DNA of 64,000 nucleotides from Platanthera guangdongensis (taxonomy: Eukaryota; Streptophyta; Magnoliopsida; Asparagales; Orchidaceae), in contig CM077151.1 in assembly GCA_039583875.1 (NCBI GenBank), forward strand, positions 23,926,208 to 23,990,207, given 5' to 3'. This document shows positions 54,894-64,000 of the stretch, piece by piece. The number at the start of each line of letters is the position of its first letter. Position 1 is the stretch's first letter. The notes under the pieces were generated by a model. It was not told the DNA's origin, searched no databases, and saw only the letters and a list, made by a program, of their open reading frames with translations. Made by a program: the position numbers and the translations under genes.

Positions 54894-55157
54894 ATGCCCA
54901 TATCCTCTTCGTTCCCCTCCTCGATCTCCTTTCCGAAGGTAATCCACGCCATTCTCTTTCAATCAGTGTCTTTTGTTTTTGTTTCAGAAGGTAACCCTGT
55001 TCCCACCTTCAATCGCTAAGCTAGAGTTTGGCTTCTTGCAACCAAAACCTCAACATACTAAGACTCTTCTTAGCACAGCACATCTCTGTGGTGATCACAC
55101 TACTGCAGAAGACATCCCTTGCCGACGTTGGTGCCTTTTCTTTTCTCGGTCTCAGGT
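54894..55157 (+). other. Possible captured gene fragment with organelle-targeting-like N-terminus
   Basis: From ATG 54894 the sequence reads MPISSSFPSSISFPK, then a possible 49-bp intron (CGAAG|GTAATC ... GTTTCAG|AAGG, 54939-54987), then VTLFPPSIAKLEFGFLQPK ... PCRRWCLFFSRSQ, with a GT donor at 55158 (TCTCAG|GTACGC). Ser-rich and low in acidic residues, it resembles a plastid or mitochondrial transit peptide. The intron is shorter than plants normally splice, so the structure is doubtful. Confidence 0.25.
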
Positions 55158-55949
55158 ACGCCCCTTCTCGCCATTAATCAAATAGTTTTATTTTATCAAT
55201 CTCCTCTCTATGCATATTGAATATCTACACAATATTGGATGTCTAAAAACACTGTTTTTCATCTTCCTCTTTTTTGGTCAGGCTGCAGATTTCAGATGAA
55301 CAAATAGTCTGAGTAACAGATCTACACATGTTTGCTCACAAAACATTACAGATTCCTCATCCTTGAAGACACACACTTTCTGTCGTAATGTCAAATGGCT
55401 CAACTCAGAATGGGTATTATGATAATTCTATATCTGCATGCTCAATCATCAATGTGTTGTGTACTTTTAGATTCCAACAATGGATTTATCATTTAGTATA
55501 GTAATACTCTGAATGGTAATTTGGTAATAGATTATCATCTAAAATGCCTTAACTAAGTTTAAATTATAAAAAAAGCAGTGGAGTCTGAAGTTGAAGTACC
55601 ATGAGGCAAATCATTGCAGAAATATAAAGACTGTGTGAGGTCCTCCATGAACATATGTGCCTAAACTACATACGTAATTTAAAAATTTTAAGCTTGCTGA
55701 TATGAATAATACAATCTAAGTAGCTAGAAATTCTATTTATTGCAAACCATTAAGCTTTTGTGTTGTTTGATCGGAGTCTGGCATGCATTTCTTGAGTTGC
55801 TTTTAATGGAAAAATGTATTAGAATTTTTTAATCCAGTTAATTTGTAATTGCATGTCAAACTAATGCGAGTATCATGAGGATTGACGAGGTGAAGAAATT
55901 TCCCTCTCAAATTCATTTGATGGTACTATTTTACGATCTCGGCCATCCC
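55158..55949. other. AT-rich stretch, no feature recognised
   Basis: If the fragment upstream is genic this could be intron; otherwise it is Helitron or intergenic filler. No long ORF is present. Confidence 0.4.
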
Positions 55950-57410
55950 AAAATATATATATTTTAATATAGTATAGATATATAATAGTGTATATTTCAA
56001 GTTTTTATATAGCCATATCTATGTAATTTTGTTTCAAGTAGTTGTTCTCAACTGCCTAGCCACCTTTTACAACCTACTCCATGGGAATCCCCGCTCTAAT
56101 GTTTTATAAAAAGGAATAGAGCTTCTCAAACATACTGCCTTTACCTTGGCCAAACGCAAGTTACCCAAAATACCCTTAGGTGTGGTGTAACTTTAATATA
56201 CCCAAAAATGCCCTCGCCTATTTGCTGCTTCCCTCCAACAATAGCCACCGCTTGATCTATAGCAATCAAAGACCAGAAATCAATTATACGGAGAGGCTAC
56301 AGATCAAGTTGTTCCCACCACACGATCTATACCAATCACCAGCCACGGATCTGTATAGGCGGGTGCCACAGATCAAGCATTTTCCTATAGCTTTATAGTT
56401 TCTCAGTGCTCGCCATTTCTGCCCGCTCCCAATCCCTCGCGAGTATCTGTCGAGCTCCCGCGAGAAGAGCTGAAGGTGGAGATGCTTCGCTGCATTCCTC
56501 ATCCACGGTGTCCCAACCCCGAGCAATGTCGCTGCCCCCGACCAATGTCCCCGCCCCCAACCAATGTCGCTGCCCCCGACCAATGTCCCTCCCCCGACCA
56601 ATGTCTTCTCCCCCGACCAATGTCCCCACCCCCAACCAATTCCCGACCGCCGACCAATGTCCACACCCCCGACCAATGTCCCCACCCCCGAGCAATGTCG
56701 CCGCCCTCGACTAATTCTCTGCCCCCGACCAATGTCCCCTCCCCCAACGAATGTCGCTGACCCTGAATAATATCCCCTCCCATACCAATGTGTTCCACCC
56801 CAACCAATGTCACCGCCCCCGACCAATCTCCCCACCCTCGACCATTGTCGTAGCCCCCGACCAATGTACGCACCCCAAACCAATGTCGCTGCCCCGACCG
56901 ATGTCCCTGCCCCCAACCAATGTCGCTGCCACCGACCAATGTCTCCACCCCCAACCAAATTCGCCACCGCAACCAATATCGCCCCCTAACAATTATATTG
57001 CCCACGATAAATGTCACTCCCACGACTACTGTTGTCACCCCCGATGAATGTCGTCGCCCACACCATTTGTTGCTACCCTCGCCAAATGTCGTACCCCACT
57101 ACCAATATCGCTGCCCCTGCCAAATGTTGTACCCCATGACCAATGTTGTCGTCCTCGACCAATGTCGCCTACTATGACCAATGTCGCCGCCCACAACTAA
57201 TGTAGCTGCATACAAGCCATATTGCCGCCATAGACCAATGTCTCCTCGCCCGACCAGTGTTTCCCCCATGAGAATTGTCATCGTCCCCGACTAATGTTGC
57301 CGCCCCTGACTAATGTTGCTTCCCCCGACCAATTTCGCCACCCACGCCCAATGTCGCCCCCACGACCAATGTCGCCGCCCCGCACGGGGTCCCCCGTGCA
57401 CGACTGCTTG
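55950..57410 (+). mobile_element. Helitron-like non-autonomous element with 18/19-bp minisatellite
   Basis: A TA-rich start (TTAATATAGTATAGATATAT, 55960-55985) is followed by TTACCCAAAATACCC...GTGTAACTTTAATATACCCAAAAATGCCCTC (56160-56215), the minisatellite (56516-57388), then GGTCCCCCGTGCACGACTGCTT (57388-57410) before TA-rich DNA. The order mirrors the minus-strand element at 30940-31857. Around 56280-56470, GC-rich sequence of unknown origin may be captured. Confidence 0.5.
56516..57388. repeat. 18/19-bp minisatellite (CCCCCGACCAATGTCGC family, about 47 units)
   Basis: Units of CCCCCGACCAATGTC plus 3-4 variable bases, most regular at 56516-56760 and diverged toward the right. ORFs on both strands are repeat artefacts. 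Confidence 0.94.
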
Positions 57411-57705
57411 TATATATATATATATATAGACACACATATATATACATACATGAGCGAATCCAGGGCGGACGGGGCCCGACGAGCTCGCGGCCGCAGGCCA
57501 CCGCCCCAATAGAAATTTTTTTTACGGGCTGATTTCTCCCACCTGCATGCCCGCACAATGAAACAACCCGCATTTGATATAAATCCTATATATATATATA
57601 TGTATAAATATGTACGTATACATATATATAATATATGTATATATATGTACATATATATACATACAATATATATATCTATACTATTATAAAAAGAAATATG
57701 AATGA
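57411..57705. other. TA-rich DNA with a short GC-rich island
   Basis: 57450-57510 (GAGCGAATCCAGGGCGGACGG) resembles the GC-rich ends near 31900 and 48415; the rest is (TA)n-like. Confidence 0.4.
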
Positions 57706-58388
57706 TGTACAACCCAATATTCGCTGAGCCAGACAAGGAGGCACAATGGTCACCGGAGGGTTAGCAAAAGTGGTCCCGCCCTAAGGAGGATCTCGCCCAC
57801 AGAAGGCGGAAACGCTCTCGCCGGATGCTATAATAGAGAAACCGTGGGCCGAGAGCGCCAAGCGCGGGCTGCGCGGAAGCGCTCTCGCCCAAACCAAGCC
57901 TCAATCCCGAGAGTTCTCGCTTGGGGCGAGAACGTTCGCGCCACGCCCTGGGCCGAAAGGTCTCGGCATCAGCTCTCGCCGAGTGGGGCCCAGGGTCTTT
58001 GGAAGAATGTCCTAATTGCCCTCAGGAGAAATTACTTCAGTACCCTCAGAAAAACAGCGGGTTTTGCCTATTGGCAGACCAACCAGGGGCTTTTCAGTAA
58101 ATTCAGGACAGCAAAATGCTATAAATAGACTCATAAGGGCTCCTTAGAAAGCAAGCTATCATTGTCTCCGGAATTCTAGTGCTTTCTGAGGAGCTCCTAG
58201 CCCAGCTTTGGCTTTGGAGGGGAAGCTCTCAGAGATCTTCCGGGTGTGAGGTGGGACCTCCCTGCTGAGGCTTTTGGGTCAGTCTTAGGTCCTTAGAATC
58301 CAGTCAAGGGGTGAGACTTGAGAGAAGTAGGTTTTGGCTGCACCCCTTTTTCTTCGAACTTCAGTTGAGGTCATATTTGGCTTCAACA
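57706..58388 (+). repeat. Tat 5' LTR (683 bp)
   Basis: It runs TGTACAACCCAATATTCGC to ATATTTGGCTTCAACA. It carries several short GCTCTCGCC/GGCGAGAGC inverted motifs (57790-57980) and the GGAGGGGAAGCTCTC...GGTGGGACCTCCCTGCTG block (58216-58271) shared with the LTR at 46509-47078. A possible primer site TGGTGCGGTGAGCG follows at 58393; I cannot assign its tRNA. Confidence 0.9.
58119..58128 (+). promoter_or_regulatory. TATA box in the Tat LTR
   Basis: CTATAAATAG, about 260 bp before the LTR end, as in the sister LTR (46768-46777). It would direct transcription of the element RNA. Confidence 0.65.
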
Positions 58389-58446
58389 GTTCTGGTGCGG
58401 TGAGCGTGGAAGGCAGCCGATTCAAGAAAGCCTTAAGTTTTGTCCC

Positions 58447-60090
58447 ATGGTTGGAGGTGAAGGTGAAGGGTCAGGTTCTGGAGGCTCCCCCACCCGGGGA
58501 GAGGAAGCAACGAAGAGGATGCTGGATGAGTTCAGGCGAGAGGTTCTGCAGACGATCAGCTTGGCCTTCTCGGCGAGAGGCGAGTGGGCCACCCCTCAGA
58601 TCCCGATAGAAGAGGTTCCGCTCTTGGGCGAGAACGCCCCAGGGAAGCGCCCAGGAAAGGAGGTCCCGGGCGAGGCTGGCGAGAGAGATATGGCAGCGCG
58701 GGAGCTATTCCCAGGCCAGAGCCAGCGCCCGGGCAAGGAGGCATTGACAGAGCCTGGCGAGAAGGAGGCGGCGGTGCGGGAACTCTTCCCAGGGCACGGT
58801 CTCGCGGATCGGGCGAGCCAGCCGAGGCCGCGAGACGTGCCCTCTCGCCAGGCAGGGGGCGAGAGCCCATTTAGCGAGCTCATCATCTCGGCTCCGGTAC
58901 CGGAGGGGTTCCGGGAGCCCGACATGTCCTACTACTCAGGGAAGGATGACCCGGTGCAGCACGTACAGTGGTTTGAAGACGTTGTGTCCATAAGACAGAT
59001 GACGGATGCCTTCAAGTGTCGCCTCTTTGCGATCACGCTGAAGGAGAAGGCAAGGGACTGGTTTCACCAATTGCCAGCAAGGTCAATCTACTGTTTTGAA
59101 GATCTGCGGAGAAGTTTTCTGTTGAGGTTCTCAACCTCAAAGAAGCGGAAGAAGGAAGCGGAGTGTCTGTTTGCGGTAAGGCAGAGGCCGGATGAGACGT
59201 TGGGTCACTATGTCGACCGGTTCCAGGAGGAGATCCTTTTGGTCCAGGAGGTCCCAGGGTACGCGCTGATGCTGGCCTTCACCCTGGGGCTGAGACAGAG
59301 ATTTTTTAGCATGGAGTTGAAGAGGATGCCCCCCTCTCCTTTGAGGAGCTCATGGAGAGGGCGGCAAAGGAGATTGATTTCGAGAGAGCAAACCCAGCAT
59401 TCGCCAGGAAGTTGGCCAAGCTAGCAGAAGAGGACGGGAAGGAACCAGCAGCGGGAAGACAGAAGGAATCAAGAGAGCAGAGGGAGCTGAGGGAAGATAG
59501 GAGAAGGGAGGAGCCCCGAAGGTTTGGGCAGCAGCAGGGTTGGGGGGCCCGGGAGCCAGTCAACCGGTTGGGTTGGAGGCCCCAGGAGGGTCGCCCCCAA
59601 GGTCCAGGAGAAGGCTATCGGGGGAGAGATAACCTACGGGAGCCCCGGAGGTTCGATCGACCGGCATGGAGGCAGGAGCCGAGGGATCGTCCCCCACCAC
59701 CGCAGGAGGCAATGGAAGTAGGAAGAGGGAGAGGAGCAGCCAGGGGAGCTCGAGGAGGCAGAAGAGGAAGGGGAGACGGGAGAAGGGGCGGGGAGGCGTT
59801 GCTATTTTGTGACTTCCACCAGGAGGAGGGGCACGCAACGGCCACCTGCCCGGAGTTCTTAGAGTCGAGGGCTGCCAGAGGAGCAGGGAGGCAAGATCCA
59901 CCGATGAGGATAGTGGAGGTGCAGCAGGGTGAAGCGGAGGACAGGTGTGAAGACCGGGAGGATGTAGGGACCCGGGGAGGAATCGGGGTGATTCATGGAG
60001 GAGTGGGGATTGAGGCAACCCGTAAGGGGAGCCTTCAAACCATGTACCGGAGAGGGGTAGCCTCAACCTCCCAGGTTCCTCCACCAGAAG
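58447..60090 (+). pseudogene. Tat Gag (one frameshift)
   Basis: From ATG 58447 (MVGGEGEGSGSGGSPTRGEE) the frame holds a low-complexity N-terminal part and the Gag core (DMSYYSGKDDPVQHVQWFED, DAFKCRLFAITLKEKARDWF, FLLRFSTSKKRKKEAECLF, RQRPDETLGHYVDRFQEE). Near 59305-59330 the frame shifts by one base; the reading resumes as EDAPLSFEELMERAAKEIDF. It continues through an Arg/Gly-rich nucleic-acid-binding stretch to a variant zinc knuckle (CDFHQEEGHATATC from 59808; C-x2-H-x4-H-x4-C, usual in Tat). The shift lies beside short G runs, so it could be a sequencing error. Confidence 0.85.
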
Positions 60091-60480
60091 AAAAGATCAC
60101 TTTCTCATCAGCGGACATGCCGGACTATGAAGACCCATTCTGCGACGCCCTGGTGATCCAGACGGCAGTGGAGAACTATATCGTTTCAAGGATACTGGTG
60201 GATAACGGGAGCTCGGTTAACGTCATCTTCAAGAAAGCTTTTGATGAGATGAGGGTTGAAGGGAAGAGAGTCTTGGCATCGTATGGACCTCTGTTCGGGT
60301 TCTCCGGGGAGAGGAAGGAGGTAGAAGGAGGAGTAGGGTTACACGTAAGGTTGGGGGGCGTGTCGCGGAACTGCAGGTTCGTGATCGTGGACGCCCCGAG
60401 CAGCTATAATGCCATCTTTGGGCGTCCCCTCATCAGCGCCTTTCGCTGCGTCCCCTCCTCGTTCCATCAGTGCCTCAAGT
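60090..60480 (+). pseudogene. Tat protease (joined to Gag frame, frameshifted before RT)
   Basis: In the 59352-60611 frame the aspartic protease shows ILVDNGSSVNVIFKKAF (DNGSS at about 60201), the FGFSGE region and the hydrophobic FVIVDAPSSYNAIFGRPLI. It would cut the polyprotein. The frame then shifts at a six-G run (60489-60494) so that the downstream part (VQVRVRGDPKVARQCYV) reads in the pol frame. Confidence 0.85.
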
Positions 60481-60494
60481 TCAACAATGGGGGG

Positions 60495-63400
60495 TGCAGG
60501 TCAGGGTCAGAGGAGACCCGAAGGTGGCAAGGCAATGTTATGTTACGGCAGTCAACACTATTTCGTGGATGGCGGAGGCGGAAGAGTTGGAAATTGAGAT
60601 GGCGGCCCTAGAGGAGGTGGTGGAGGAAGAGGAGATGGTCCTTGAGGAGGTAAGAAAGGAAGCTGGAGAGGAAGCCGAAGAGGAAGAGACAGAGAAGATG
60701 CGAGGGGATGTGCGGGTGGTACGGAGGATCAATGGGCAGGAAAGCGCGGAAGGGACAGTGGAAGTAGAAGAGCAGGCAGCGATAGAAGTCGAGGGAGAAG
60801 TCCCGGGAGGCATAGGAGCCGAGCAGCAGCAGCAGAGGGGGGTAGAAGCGATGGAGATTGAGGAGGAAAAAGGAGAGCTGGAGCTGGAGGAAGAGGCAAG
60901 AACCGGTTGGGAGCAGCCGCGGTTGGAACTGGCTGAAGAAGTGGTGGAGATGGAGGTCTTCACCAAAGCAGGAGAGGTGCAAAGGGTGCGGGTCAGCGGG
61001 GGATTGAGTCTTGAGGCCCGGGAGCAGGTGCGAGCTTGCATTCAAAGCAACGTTGACGTCTTCGCTTGGAGCGCGGCGGACATGCCGGGCATCGACGCCG
61101 ACATAGCCTGCCATCGCCTGAACCTGGATCCCCGCGCCCGCCCCATCCGTCAGAAGATGAGAGCCATCGCCACCAAGCTGGAGGAGCCCATTCGCGAGGA
61201 GGTCAAGAAGCTCCTGGAGGCGGGCTTCATCTCAGAGATCCAGTATCCAGGCTGGATCTCCAATGTGGTAATGGTGAAGAAAGGATGTGGTAAATGGAGG
61301 ATGTGTGTAGACTTTTCTTTGTTGAATAAATCATGCCCTAAGGATTGCTATCCCCTGCCTCGGATCGACGCGCTGGTTGATACAGCCGTTGGTTTTTCTG
61401 TCATGAGTTTTTTAGATGCTTTTTCAGGTTATCACCAAATCCGGATGCACCCTCCTGACACCAAGGATGTGTCCTTCATCACAAGGGAGGGGTGCTTCAG
61501 TTACAAGATGATGCCCTTTGGGTTAAAGAACGCAGGGGTTACCTATCAGCGCATGATGGATCAGGTCTTCCGGGATCAGAGGGGGAGGAACTTGGAGGTC
61601 TACGTCGACGACCTAATGATCAAAAGCAAATGCATAATTTCGCACCTGCAAGACCTCGAGGAAACATTCGCCACCCTGAGAAGATTTAAAATGAGGCTGA
61701 ATCCCTTGAAGTGTGTCTTCGGGGCAAGCCGCGGGAAGTTCCTCGGGCATCTCCTGACTCCGGAAGGAGTGGAGCCCAACCCGGACAAAGTCAAGGCCAT
61801 CCTGGATTTGGAGTCACCTCGCGACGTCAAGGAGGTCCAGCGCTTGACAGGCAAGCTGGCTGGGCTAAGCAGGTTCCTCTCCCGGGCAGGAGACAAGTGT
61901 TCTTCATTCTTTAAAGTGCTGCGGGGGAATCAAAGGTTCGAATGGACGGCCGAGTGCGAAGAGGTTTTCCAAGGGCTGAAAAGGCAACTCTCTCAGGCTC
62001 CCCTCCTTCAGAGCCCAAAGGATGGGGAGGACCTGACCTTGTACCTCGGAGTAGGGGAGGAGGCGGTAAGCTCCGTCCTAGTAAGAGAAGAAGGAAAGAA
62101 GCAGCTTCCCATCTACTACGTCAGCCGGATATTGAGAAATGCAGAGCTTCGCTACCCCATCCTGGAAAAGCTCGCTTATGCCTTGGTCATCTCGGCCAGA
62201 AAGCTTCGGCCGTACTTTCAAGCGCATTCGATTAGGGTGGTGACCGACCACCCTCTTCGCAAGATCTTCGAAGGAGTGGAACACTCGGGGAGGCTGGCTA
62301 AGTGGTCCATTGAGCTAAGCGAGTTCGACATCACCTTTGTACCAAGGCTCTCCATCAAGGCACAGGCAGTGGCGGACTTTCTAGCAGACTACGTTGTTGA
62401 GGTTGAGGGGGAAGAGCAGCAACCGCGAGAAGCATGGAAGTTGACGGTTGATGGGGCCTCAGGAAGGCACTCCCTAGGGGCAGGGGTGGTGTTGACAAGT
62501 CCCCAGGGGGTAACCATAGAGCAAGCAGTCATTTTACATTTCCCAGTGACCAACAATCAAGCGGAGTACGAGGCCGTTATTGCTGGCCTTCGCCTGACAA
62601 AGGAGCTGGGGATTCAGGAGGTAGAAGTTTTCACTGATTCAAAGGTAGTGACATCACAAATCCGGGGAGAGTTTGAAACTCGGGAGCCAACCCTAATCAA
62701 ATACCTCTCTAAGGTAAGGGTGATCATCGGAGGATTCCGGTCTTTCTCAATTCAACATATTCCAAGGGAAGAAAGTGTAGCTGCCGATCGACTGGCCAAG
62801 TTCGGACCTCAGGTAGGAGGGACCTTGACGGAGCTATTCCGACCGGCTATAGATGAGGGAGAATTGATGATGGTGGATCGACAGCCCTCGTGGGTGGATC
62901 CATTTGTGGCCTTCCTAACCACCGGTGAACTGCCTGAGGGGACCAAGGTTGGGAGAAGCTTCAAGCGCAAGGCGGCTCACTACTTGATGATGGAGGGGGG
63001 TCTGCATCGTAAGATGTTGTCAGGGCTCCTAGCCAGATGTGCGACCGAAGAGGAGATCCCGAAGATTTTAAGGGAGGTGCATTCGGGCGAGTGCGGCAGT
63101 CACTCTGGAGGAAGGACACTGAAGGCTAGGGTGGTCAGACAGGGGTACTTCTGGCCCACCCTAAGGAAGGATGCCAAGGGGTTTGCAAGGAGGTGCCAAA
63201 AATGTCAGCTCTTCGCCCCCATTCAACTCTTGGCAGCTCAAAGACTCCGGAGTATCACGGCACCATGGCCATTTGCTATCTGGGGAATGGACTTAGTTGG
63301 GCCCTTTCCTCCGGCTAGTGGACAGAGGAGGTTCCTTTTGGTAATGATCGATTATTTCTCGAAGTGGCTAGAGGTTAAAGCTTTAGCCAAGGTCACCTCG

Positions 63401-64000
63401 CAGGTTATAAGGAATTTCATCTGGGGGGAGATCATTTGTAGACATGGGTTGCCCCAAGCAATAGTGACCGATAACGGCCCCCAGTTTGCCAGCAAGGAGT
63501 TCATCAGCTTCTGCGCTCAACTGGGAATAGATCTCCGGTTTGCCTCCGTCCATCACCCTCGGAGTAACGGTCAAGTGGAAGCAGCAAACAAAATCATCGT
63601 AAATCTACTAAAAAAGAAGGTGGAAAACTTGAAGGGAAATTGGGTGGAACAGCTCCCATCGGTCCTGTGGGCACTACGAACGACTCCGAACACGGCCACC
63701 GGTGAGACCCCCTTCAAGCTCTCTCATGGGTGTGAAGCCGTCCTACCGGTGGAGTTTGAGGTCCGGTCCCCGTGAGTCACATCCGCGGGCGAAGGTGACG
63801 AGACTTGGAGGGTGGAGAATGAAGAAGGGCAGCGCCTCTCGTTAGATATGGTGGAGGAACTGCGAGACGTGGCGGCTATCAGGCAAGAAGAAATCAAGCG
63901 ACGGATGACCAAGCATTTTGATAAGCATGTCAGGGTCAAACAGTTCGCAGAAGGGGATCTGGTGCTGAGAAAGGTCGACGCGGCGGGAAGATCGGCTCCC
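60495..64000 (+). pseudogene. Tat Pol: RT, RNase H, archaeal-type RNase H, integrase (one TGA; continues past window)
   Basis: The 60470-63775 frame is 1,101 codons. Residues about 25-160 are a very acidic linker (ALEEVVEEEEMVLEEV). RT follows, with MCVDFSLLNKSCPKDCYPLP and YVDD at 378-381. The first RNase H has LYLGVGEEAVSSVLVREEGK (its usual first Asp replaced, as often in Tat). The second RNase H begins LTVDGASG (D661) with NNQAEYEA and VFTDSK. Integrase has zinc-finger HSGECGSHS...CQKCQ and triad D941 (GMDLVGPF), D1001 (VTDNGPQF) and E1037 (SNGQVEAAN), with 35 residues between the last two. A TGA at 63773-63775 interrupts it, probably from CGA; the same frame continues (ETWRVENEEGQRL, FAEGDLVLRKVD) to the window end. 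Confidence 0.93.

Larger units (their letters stand above)
57706..64000 (+). mobile_element. Tat-type Ty3/gypsy retrotransposon, 5' part (runs off the window)
   Basis: Order: 5' LTR (57706-58388), leader, gag (58447 to about 59900), protease (about 60090-60470), acidic linker, RT, RNase H, second (archaeal-type) RNase H and integrase (60470 to the end). The second RNase H between RNase H and integrase is the mark of the Tat lineage. Two small frameshifts and one TGA interrupt an otherwise intact reading. The 3' part lies beyond 64000. Confidence 0.95.

Noticed and set aside
60538..61114. Ser-rich minus-strand ORFs of 167 and 168 codons
   Set aside because: Antisense shadow of the Glu-rich linker in Tat pol (GAG/GAA codons read as CTC/TTC).

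Overview
This window is repeat-dense plant nuclear DNA, most likely from a flowering plant. I infer this from plant-type Ty3/gypsy lineages (Tekay/Del with a chromodomain, Tat with a second RNase H, and a chromovirus remnant), Ty1/copia remnants, a RepHel Helitron, CACTA transposons, a Tourist-type MITE and an initiator-tRNA-Met primer site. I find no intact host gene, rRNA, tRNA or CRISPR array. Nearly everything is transposable elements nested in one another, plus tandem repeats grown inside them.

Layout. 1-5.7 kb: copia remnants (pol end with 3' LTR; a second with a 122-bp LTR and gag; a third, minus-strand LTR with polypurine tract). 5.76-8.69 kb: minus-strand chromovirus with an internal deletion joining gag to RNase H. 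About 8.7-25.5 kb: a decayed minus-strand Helitron broken by three insertions, each with a perfect 5-bp target-site duplication (TSD): a 1,248-bp solo LTR, a 947-bp solo LTR and a 9.95-kb Tekay element (A). 25.5-30.5 kb: AT-rich DNA with a few exon-like pieces, interrupted by a 2.3-kb non-autonomous LTR element (27,663-29,960) whose two 276-bp LTRs read as identical. 30.9-32.4 kb: two Helitron-like non-autonomous elements.

33.0-46.3 kb: a 231-bp tandem repeat passing into a 47-bp minisatellite, which I place in the 3' untranslated part of a Tat element whose 3' LTR lies at 46,509-47,078. A full-length, apparently intact Tekay element (C, 36,032-45,874, TSD CTCTC) is inserted in the minisatellite. 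47.1-57.7 kb: microsatellites, a CACTA end abutting a MITE, more Helitron-like elements and a 5.08-kb CACTA element (49,800-54,880, TSD ACC). 57,706 to the end: the 5' LTR, gag, protease and pol of a second Tat element that runs off the window.

The most interesting reading is in the Tekay elements. Gag and protease-pol are separated by a 71-bp segment with GT...AG ends; removing it joins gag in frame to protease, and pol has no nearby ATG of its own. This suggests splicing sets the Gag to Gag-Pol ratio. The same LTRs carry a U3 array of 102-bp hairpin units that varies in copy number, and a GC-rich palindrome shared with a diverged solo LTR.
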